NCBI GenBank assembly: GCA_001723855.1 | Contig: MCBC01000005.1 | Span: 1 to 13,159, forward strand | Direction: 5' to 3' | DNA: 13,159 nt | Source: Candidatus Altarchaeales archaeon WOR_SM1_86-2 | Lineage (GTDB): Archaea; Altiarchaeota; Altiarchaeia; IMC4; MCBC01 | Shown: piece by piece, positions 6,207-11,264 of the stretch | How positions within the stretch are numbered: the stretch's first letter is position 1 | Layout: every line of letters starts with the position of its first letter | The notes under the pieces: model-generated | The model's database searches: none | Told to the model about the DNA's origin: nothing | Seen by the model: the letters and a program-made list of their open reading frames with translations, nothing else | Made by a program: the position numbers and the translations under genes

Positions 6207-7086
6207 CATCTTTTGTTATTCTATCTATTTTTTCAATCAATCTGTCTGTTTTTACCCTGTTCATCCAGAATCCGAGATCATCCGCGTTAAAGCCCATCGC
6301 CAGCCCTAGCAGCTGCGGATAATAAAGCACAGGAATGTCATAGTCTTCACCAAACACAGAATTAATTTTTCGTTGGTTTGCATCATACATAATGCCGCAG
6401 AAAGGGCAGATTAATGCAATTCCATCAGCCCCTGCATTTTTTATGCAATCCAGCTTTTCCCGGGACATGGTTAAAGCAATATTCTCATCTATGCTAAGAA
6501 TCCCGCCTCCGCAGCATTGCTTTTTATTCATATAGTTAACGGACTCTGCACCGGTTATTTCAATTAGTTTGTCAAGGCTTTCCGGATCTTCAGGATTATC
6601 AAGGTTATGTATATACGAGGGTTTCAAATAATGACAGCCGTAGTGCGGAGCAATTTTTAAATTGGTCAGCGGCTTTACGATATGCCCTTTAATTTTACCG
6701 ATATTTTCATACAATACTCTTGCGAAATGTTTTACCTCAACAGAACCGTTGTACTCAAATCCTATTTCTTTTAGTTTTGCATTAATATTGCCCCTGAATT
6801 CGACATTTTCTTTCATCTCCTTATTAACCTCTGCAAGCACACCCGTGCACGCGCTGCATAATGTGCAGATATCCAGACCTTTTTTCTCCGCCTGCGCGAG
6901 GTTCACTGCGGCAGTTAATGCAAACGCCTCACGATTCACTGACTTGATGGGAAATCCGCAGCATTCGAACTCAATATCGATTAGATCAATACCCATTTTT
7001 TCAGCTACCTTGCGAACGGATATTTCATAGTTCATTGCCCTTACAGGGATCGTGCAGCCAATGAACAGCGCGTATTTATTGCTCAT
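6202..7086 (-). CDS. hdrB: Heterodisulfide reductase subunit B homologue (HdrB)
   Basis: HdrB holds two noncubane [4Fe-4S] clusters that reduce or form the CoM-S-S-CoB disulfide in methanogens; homologues also serve other electron-transfer complexes. The 294 residues have both CCG domains with all ten cysteines. The first set is C11, C42-C43, C77 and C80. The second is C151, C191-C192, C227 and C230 ('HYGCHYLKPS', 'QCCGGG', 'CPFCG'). The C-terminal 'VLYYPQLLGLAMGF' is also typical. No membrane segment, so cytosolic. The start overlaps the end of hdrC by 11 bases, indicating coupled translation and an HdrBC unit. HdrA is not encoded next to it. The physiological substrate cannot be read from sequence: a complex with MetF/MetV is suggested by the neighbourhood. 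The metF remnant begins at its stop codon. Confidence 0.92.
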   Translation of the reverse strand: MSNKYALFIGCTIPVRAMNYEISVRKVAEKMGIDLIDIEFECCGFPIKSVNREAFALTAAVNLAQAEKKGLDICTLCSACTGVLAEVNKEMKENVEFRGNINAKLKEIGFEYNGSVEVKHFARVLYENIGKIKGHIVKPLTNLKIAPHYGCHYLKPSYIHNLDNPEDPESLDKLIEITGAESVNYMNKKQCCGGGILSIDENIALTMSREKLDCIKNAGADGIALICPFCGIMYDANQRKINSVFGEDYDIPVLYYPQLLGLAMGFNADDLGFWMNRVKTDRLIEKIDRITKDD

Positions 7087-7579
7087 CTTTACCTAACAAC
7101 TTATTTAGTTTTGAAATTTTGAATATACACTGAATATTTTTGTTATCCATATGTATCTCGGGCAATCCCCCCCTCATTCTCTTTTTATTATCAAACTCAC
7201 CTACCGCATACAACCTGCCATGCTCCCCAAGTAGTTCAATTTGTTTTTTAAGTGAGCCATGAATATACCCCCTTTCAACTGCCATATTCTTCAGGGCGTC
7301 CATCACTTCCGTTAATTTGACATCCTGCGGACATCTCTCATAGCAGGTGTAGCATGTGCTGCACAGCCATATGAAATCTTCATCAAGCACATCAACGCCA
7401 AGAAGCATCATCCTCACTATCTTTCTTGGATTATATTTATTGTCAATTCTCATTACAGGGCAGCTGGCCGTACATGTCCCGCAGCCAAAACACTTGAGTA
7501 TGTCGCCCTTTGTTCTCTGGATTAGATCTTTTCTTAGTTCCTCATGATGGGGTGATCTAATTGTTTCTTCCTTCTTCAT
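7076..7579 (-). CDS. hdrC: Heterodisulfide reductase subunit C homologue (HdrC), two [4Fe-4S] clusters
   Basis: A 167-residue iron-sulfur protein that relays electrons to HdrB. Two complete CxxCxxCxxxCP motifs are present: C30, C33, C36, C40 ('CFGCGTCTASCPV') and C73, C76, C79, C83 ('CSTCYTCYERCPQD'). The helical region between and after them, and a C-terminus of about 80 residues, match the soluble HdrC size class. There are no membrane helices, so it is not the HdrE/DsrM type. Overlap with hdrB by 11 bases makes an hdrCB pair. The start at 7577-7579 follows an AT-rich stretch with only a weak purine run. The 347 bases separating it from metF are decayed sequence, so it may have its own promoter rather than read-through from metF. 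Confidence 0.93.
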   Translation of the reverse strand: MKKEETIRSPHHEELRKDLIQRTKGDILKCFGCGTCTASCPVMRIDNKYNPRKIVRMMLLGVDVLDEDFIWLCSTCYTCYERCPQDVKLTEVMDALKNMAVERGYIHGSLKKQIELLGEHGRLYAVGEFDNKKRMRGGLPEIHMDNKNIQCIFKISKLNKLLGKDEQ

Positions 7580-7926
7580 CTTATCTTATTATTAAAGTTA
7601 AAAAACAATGATAAATCAAAATTTTCTTGTTTATTCCCAAATCCGCAGAATTTCATATGTTTTTCAGGTGTTTGTAGCGGAACCATTATCCTTGTTACAC
7701 TGTACAAGGAACCGATTAATTTTTTCCTCATACCAAGGAAATGCGCCAGGGATGATATATCCATGGATCTCATTTAAATCCTTGATAGCTTCTATATGCC
7801 TTCGCTGTTTAATTATCATTGGACATAACCGGATTATCAAATAATTCAGCAATCATTTTCCGGATGCCTAAACCCCAGGCATGCGAGTTTCCACTCATGC
7901 AGAACTCAAATTCCTGATACCCGAAT
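7580..7926 (-). pseudogene. Decayed coding remnant(s) between metF and hdrC, origin unknown
   Basis: This 347-bp stretch has no intact gene. Minus-strand pieces look protein-like but are broken. One frame overlapping the metF stop reads 'YQEFEFCMSGNSHAWGLGI' and 'RKMIAELFDNPVMSNDN' before a stop at about 7818. A second, shifted frame reads 'RRHIEAIKDLNEIHGYII' and 'PGAFPWYEEKINRFL' (about 7694-7800) and stops. A third gives 'MVPLQTPEKHMKFCGFGNK' nearer hdrC. The succession of overlapping frames in one direction suggests one or two genes with frameshifts and stops. I do not recognise the family. The 7580-7610 part is AT-rich and could hold an hdrC promoter. Confidence 0.45.
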
Positions 7927-8847
7927 TTATAACCTGTCAACAATAGCCTTCAATGCCCTCACATTCCCTACCGGCATGATATGAACCCCCTTCATCCCAA
8001 GACCTTTTATTTCATCCACCAGATCAATGCATAGATTTATGCCAGCGTCCTCGATTAGTCCTTTCCTGCCCGTTCTTTTCTGCTCATCACTTGCTTCTTT
8101 TACAGAGTTTACGATCTTATCTTTAATTACAACCCCCGGCATTGTTAACAAATACTGCATCATCCCATAACTTCTTATCGGCACAATCCCGACAAGTGTT
8201 TTGCTCGCTATATCCCCCCCTATTAATCTATCATAGAGATTCAGGAAATCCCGCATTGGCTCTATGTCAAAAATCCCCTGCGTCTGGAAGAAATCCGCTC
8301 CGGCATCAAGTTTGCGTTTTGTTTTATAAACCTCGCCGTCAAGCGGCGAAGATGTCGGACCGATTGCCGCACCAATAAAAAAATTCGTTTTCCCGTTCAT
8401 ATCCTGGCCGTTCAGCATCTTTCCATCATTCAGCATCTTCATTGTTTTTATCAAAGTTGCAGAATCGAGATCATATACAGGCTTTGCCCCCTTATGATCG
8501 GATGCCATACACGCTGGATGGTCTCCCGTAAGCGAGAGAATATTTTCAATTCCAAATGCAGCCCCTGCAATAAGGTCCGCCTGCAGTGCAGCCATATTTC
8601 TGTCCCTCACAACCATCTGAAATATCGGCTCAACTCCTTTTTGTAGCATATAAATACTTGCTCCAAGAGAACTCATAAGCACTCTTGCCCCTGGGAGATC
8701 AACAACGTTCACGCCCTCTATCTTATCCATTAAATGCTTCATCTCTTCCACTTCATGGGCGTATTCAGTCATATCCGGCCCGGGCGGAGGGGAGGCTTCC
8801 CCGGTTGCTATAAACTTTTTTCCGAAATTATCCCTTAATTGGCTCAT
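7927..8847 (-). CDS. metF: MetF-type methylene-tetrahydropterin (folate/methanopterin) reductase
   Basis: MetF interconverts methylene- and methyl-tetrahydrofolate; in archaea lacking Mer it is proposed to act on tetrahydromethanopterin. The 306-residue TIM-barrel flavoprotein shows Glu17 in 'ATGEASPP' (the catalytic Glu of the family), 'VVRDRN' (residues 79-84, usually TCRDRN), 'LSLTGDHP' (104-111, with the Asp that contacts the pterin), 'FFIGAAIGP' and 'DFFQTQGIFD'. It has no C-terminal regulatory domain, as in short prokaryotic MetF proteins that pair with MetV. MetV is encoded 313 bases upstream on the same strand with a small gene between. No Shine-Dalgarno is seen; a TATAAAAT (8865-8872, minus) 18-25 bases before the ATG suggests a leaderless transcript. 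An NADH dependence cannot be judged by eye; pairing with MetV and HdrBC favours an iron-sulfur electron donor. Confidence 0.92.
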   Translation of the reverse strand: MSQLRDNFGKKFIATGEASPPPGPDMTEYAHEVEEMKHLMDKIEGVNVVDLPGARVLMSSLGASIYMLQKGVEPIFQMVVRDRNMAALQADLIAGAAFGIENILSLTGDHPACMASDHKGAKPVYDLDSATLIKTMKMLNDGKMLNGQDMNGKTNFFIGAAIGPTSSPLDGEVYKTKRKLDAGADFFQTQGIFDIEPMRDFLNLYDRLIGGDIASKTLVGIVPIRSYGMMQYLLTMPGVVIKDKIVNSVKEASDEQKRTGRKGLIEDAGINLCIDLVDEIKGLGMKGVHIMPVGNVRALKAIVDRL

Positions 8848-8917
8848 TTTTAATTTTTTTGTTTATTTTATATTTGAATTTTTTAACTGTCATATAAAGT
8901 ATGCTTTTTAGATCCCT
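8848..8917 (-). promoter_or_regulatory. Possible promoter for metF
   Basis: The 70-bp gap before metF is very AT-rich. On the minus strand TATAAAAT (plus 8865-8872) ends 18 bases before the start codon, and a second TATA-like CTTTATATG lies about 20 bases further up. The first would place transcription start at or next to the ATG. metF could equally be expressed by read-through from metV. Confidence 0.35.
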
Positions 8918-9130
8918 TTATGATTTTAATTTCTCAAGATTAACTTCAAATTCATCGTCACTCAAACATCCACGAAGAATGCTTGAAACAACATCCCCTG
9001 GATCAATACCAAGATTAGCAAAAACACTTTCGGATATTTTAATTTCTTTTAAAATATGATTATTAATATCCCTAACTATAATATTTATTTCTCTCCCACC
9101 TGGATGGTTTACTTCGATATATTTTGTCAT
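8918..9130 (-). CDS. Small unknown protein encoded between metV and metF
   Basis: A 70-residue acidic soluble protein with no cysteines except Cys55, no signal peptide and no membrane segment. I do not recognise a family. The N-terminal half is strand-like ('REINIIVRDINNHILKEIKI'), the second half helical ('SVFANLGIDPGDVVSSIL', then an acidic tail). The reading frame is credible because the start has the best Shine-Dalgarno in the redox cluster: AGGAG (plus-strand 9137-9141 as CTCCT) with six bases to the ATG. It begins 29 bases after the metV stop, so it is likely translated from the metV transcript. Position suggests an accessory, assembly or regulatory role for MetVF, but that is inference. 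Confidence 0.65.
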   Translation of the reverse strand: MTKYIEVNHPGGREINIIVRDINNHILKEIKISESVFANLGIDPGDVVSSILRGCLSDDEFEVNLEKLKS

Positions 9131-9159
9131 TTTAATCTCCTACATTTTTTTAATTATTT

Positions 9160-9723
9160 TTATCTATTGGCTTTTGGCATTCTTGTTTCCATGAATTTAT
9201 TAGATTCGTTATTTGCAACCATTCGCATGCAGATTTCATTCCATCCGCACTTTATTTCTTTTTTGGAAGTAGATAATTCGCACAAACCATCATGCACCCC
9301 TGCACAGGGTCCATTGAGTAGCGATTTTTCGCATCGTGCTTTTGGGCATATACTCCCGGTTTCGTCAATCATGCAGTCCCCGCATGCAATGCAGTACTTT
9401 GAAATGCTCCCGTCTTCATTTTTAACCCCGATTCCCATGGTGTCTGCAACCGGGACGACGGTTTTGTTCAATGCGTCCCCCACGACCTGAACACCGGCAC
9501 CGCATGCCAGTACAAAAATTGTTCCATCAGCGCCTATGTTTACCTCAGGTCTGTTGCACATCGTAGGTATTTTAACAACTTCGGCATTTAATTCATTTCC
9601 CAATTCTTCAATTTCATCTTTTGAAAAGTTCCAATTACCGCACAGTGTGCAAACAACAAGTTTGTTGTTGCCTTTACCCCATGCCTTCAATTTCTCTTTG
9701 TTCTTTATCTGCAAAATTATCAT
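9160..9723 (-). CDS. metV: MetV, zinc/iron-sulfur partner of MetF (MTHFR C-terminal family)
   Basis: MetV forms the complex with short MetF proteins in acetogens such as Moorella and links the flavin to iron-sulfur partners. The 187 residues contain an N-terminal domain with cysteines C25 and C28 in 'VVCTLCGNW', another in 'TMCNRPEV', and 'FVLACGAGVQVV' (about 90-101). The C-terminal MTHFR_C domain is rich in Cys: 'YCIACGDCMIDE', 'GSICPKARCEKS', 'GPCAGVHDGLCEL' and 'IKCGWNEICMRM'. These should ligate an iron-sulfur cluster and/or zinc. The length is slightly shorter than typical MetV. It is the first gene of the redox cluster. The start at 9721-9723 lies about 30 bases after a TATA-like element and has no Shine-Dalgarno, so it is probably leaderless. 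Confidence 0.9.
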   Translation of the reverse strand: MIILQIKNKEKLKAWGKGNNKLVVCTLCGNWNFSKDEIEELGNELNAEVVKIPTMCNRPEVNIGADGTIFVLACGAGVQVVGDALNKTVVPVADTMGIGVKNEDGSISKYCIACGDCMIDETGSICPKARCEKSLLNGPCAGVHDGLCELSTSKKEIKCGWNEICMRMVANNESNKFMETRMPKANR

Positions 9724-9762
9724 TTTATTTTTTTAATTATTAATTATTTAAAAATATAAGTT
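9724..9762 (-). promoter_or_regulatory. Probable promoter for metV operon
   Basis: The minus strand carries TTATATTT (plus 9752-9759) 29-36 bases before the metV ATG, within a stretch of almost pure A/T. That spacing implies a 5' leader of only a few bases and fits the lack of a ribosome binding site. No operator is obvious apart from the inverted repeat at 9782-9807 just upstream. Confidence 0.45.
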
Positions 9763-9781
9763 AAAATCGGGCATGTTCCAT

Positions 9782-9807
9782 AATCAGAATACTTATGTTT
9801 TCTGATT
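9782..9807. repeat. Perfect 8-bp inverted repeat upstream of metV
   Basis: AATCAGAA (9782-9789) and TTCTGATT (9800-9807) are exact reverse complements separated by 10 bases. The repeat lies about 25-30 bases upstream of the metV TATA-like element. Symmetry with one helical turn between half sites suits a dimeric regulator binding site. A transcription-ending stem-loop for the hps-rraA gene, which stops 123 bases away on the same strand, is the alternative. Confidence 0.5.
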
Positions 9808-9828
9808 GTTACGGCAGCATAACCGCGT

Positions 9829-9906
9829 GGAAATAAAATAGAGAATACCGCGGCATTTGACGAATGGTTTAAAAAAGTTAAAGGCGTTAAAGCGTTACCC
9901 GGGTGA
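9829..9906 (+). pseudogene. Possible scrap of a RelE/HigB-like toxin gene
   Basis: From 9841 to the TGA at 9904-9906 the plus strand reads 'ENTAAFDEWFKKVKGVKALPG'. The 'xFDEWFKKVK' pattern is close to the N-terminus of HigB/RelE-type (Gp49-like) toxins. A GTG at 9828-9830 begins 'VEIK' in another frame, as such proteins often start, so the start and body seem separated by a small insertion. Only about 25 residues remain. It could be chance resemblance. It lies in the 206-bp gap between metV and hps-rraA, which otherwise holds only the promoter and inverted repeat. Confidence 0.3.
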
Positions 9907-9929
9907 GGATAATGAGGCAGAAATGAACT

Positions 9930-11213
9930 TCAAACCTTCTCCCACTTTTTAAGGCGGCAAACCTCACTCAGCGTGGAACCCTCCCGGATTTCGCCCCTTA
10001 TCCTGTTCTCTTTCTCTAGGACATCCATCGCCCTGTTTGCAGCCTCCACAACATCTTCCCTCGGGATTATAACAACCCCGTCGTTGTCCCCCGTTATCCA
10101 GTCCCCGTTCCTTATCATTGCCCCGTCGATTTCTATCGGAGTTCCGATTTCACCAAAGCCCCTGGGTTCGCCGGCATTTGGAGTGATAATTTTCGCAAAA
10201 ACCGGGAACTTGAGTTTTTTGATTTCCTCCGTATCCCTGACGGCCCCGTTTATCACCGCACCGGAGATTCCTTTTTTTACGCAGCTCTCGGATGCCAGCT
10301 CGCCCCACACCGCGGGCTCCATACCGCCGGCGTCAATAACAATCACATCCCCCTCCTTTGCCAGATCAATTGCTTCAACAGGTTTAGCCCAGTCCCCGGG
10401 GTAAGTTCTTACGGTGATCGCTTTCCCCACCATTTTGACGTCAGGCGTAACCGTTTTCATGTCCTTTAAAGCCCTCTGGCGGTGCAGCGCATCCGAAATA
10501 TTGGCGCAGGAGACCACCCCGAATATCTTCCTTATCTCCTCCTCAGTGCTTATCCGTTTAAACAATTCTGTTTTAACCTTTTTCCCTGTCAGCATCGCCC
10601 CCTTAATATCCCTTGCCGCTTTTTTTGCATCCTTTGCTTTGATTATAGCCCCCCCAACCACGATTATATCGGCACCTGCTTCTACTGCATCCGCCGCGCT
10701 TTCGGAATTTACCCCGCCCGCTACAGCCAGGGGAACCCTTACTTGGTCCCTCAATTTTTTTAATTCATCCACAAATCTCATCCCCTTCATTTGCTGGTCG
10801 ATAGAAACATGAACACAGATGTAATTTACACCCATTTCTTCCAACTCCAGCGCTCTCTTAACAATGTCTTTTGAGCCTATAAGATCAACCATTATCTCAC
10901 ACCCGTAATTTTTTGCCGCCTTTACGCACTCCTCAATCGTGGAATCATCCGCTACTCCTAAAACAATTACTATATCCGCCCCTGCTTTAGCAGCCGCCTC
11001 AACCTCCACCCTTCCGGTATCGACGGTCTTCATATCAGCAAGTATCCTCTTTTTCCCGAACCTTTTCTTGACGGCCCTCACCGCATCCAGGCCTTCACTC
11101 TTGATCAACGGCGTTCCCACTTCCACCCAATCCACATCTTCCTCTGTTTCCTGCGCAACCTTAATCGCGCGGTGCAGATCGACAAAATCAAGGGCTAACT
11201 GAAGTACTTTCAT
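9930..11213 (-). CDS. Fused 3-hexulose-6-phosphate synthase / RraA-like protein
   Basis: Bifunctional architecture known from archaea. The N-terminal Hps domain (residues 1-210) belongs to the OMP decarboxylase superfamily. It shows 'LALDFVD' (Asp9), the D60-x-K62-x-x-D65 motif in 'ADMKTVDTG', and phosphate-binding 'AVAGGVNSE' and 'IIVVGGAI'. It joins formaldehyde to ribulose 5-phosphate, or runs in reverse to supply ribulose 5-phosphate in archaea lacking the oxidative pentose pathway. The C-terminal domain (about 218-420) is RraA-like: 'VVSCANISDALHR', 'GKAITVRTYPGD', 'IDAGGMEPAVWGE', 'GISGAVINGAVRD' and 'GVVIIPRE'. In other proteins that fold is an oxaloacetate decarboxylase/HMG aldolase or an RNase E regulator; its role in the fusion is not established. 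The length of 427 matches other fused archaeal proteins. It is divergent from ileS. Confidence 0.92.
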   Translation of the reverse strand: MKVLQLALDFVDLHRAIKVAQETEEDVDWVEVGTPLIKSEGLDAVRAVKKRFGKKRILADMKTVDTGRVEVEAAAKAGADIVIVLGVADDSTIEECVKAAKNYGCEIMVDLIGSKDIVKRALELEEMGVNYICVHVSIDQQMKGMRFVDELKKLRDQVRVPLAVAGGVNSESAADAVEAGADIIVVGGAIIKAKDAKKAARDIKGAMLTGKKVKTELFKRISTEEEIRKIFGVVSCANISDALHRQRALKDMKTVTPDVKMVGKAITVRTYPGDWAKPVEAIDLAKEGDVIVIDAGGMEPAVWGELASESCVKKGISGAVINGAVRDTEEIKKLKFPVFAKIITPNAGEPRGFGEIGTPIEIDGAMIRNGDWITGDNDGVVIIPREDVVEAANRAMDVLEKENRIRGEIREGSTLSEVCRLKKWEKV

Positions 11214-11264
11214 CGTTTTATCTTTGCCTTTATTTAATTAAAAATAAATTAATAACCAAAAAAC
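11214..11264. promoter_or_regulatory. Divergent promoter region between hps-rraA and ileS
   Basis: The 51 bases between the two start codons are nearly all A/T. TATTTAATTAAAAATAAATT (11231-11250) sits 15-34 bases before the ileS ATG, and its complement lies 18-37 bases before the hps-rraA ATG, so the same A/T block may serve both strands. ileS has no Shine-Dalgarno (the bases before ATG are CCAAAAAAC). For the minus gene a lone AAAGG is too far (about 14 bases) to be convincing. Confidence 0.45.

Noticed and set aside
9056..9490. Plus-strand open frame of 144 codons opposite metV and the 70-residue gene
   Set aside because: Overlaps two better supported minus-strand genes and has no recognisable motif.
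9823..9853. CCGCG / CGCGG inverted repeat in the metV-hps gap
   Set aside because: Arms of only five bases with a 21-base loop; expected by chance.
10414..10812. Plus-strand open frame of 132 codons opposite hps-rraA
   Set aside because: Antisense of a well-conserved domain, with Ser/Ala/Phe-rich low-complexity composition typical of shadow frames.
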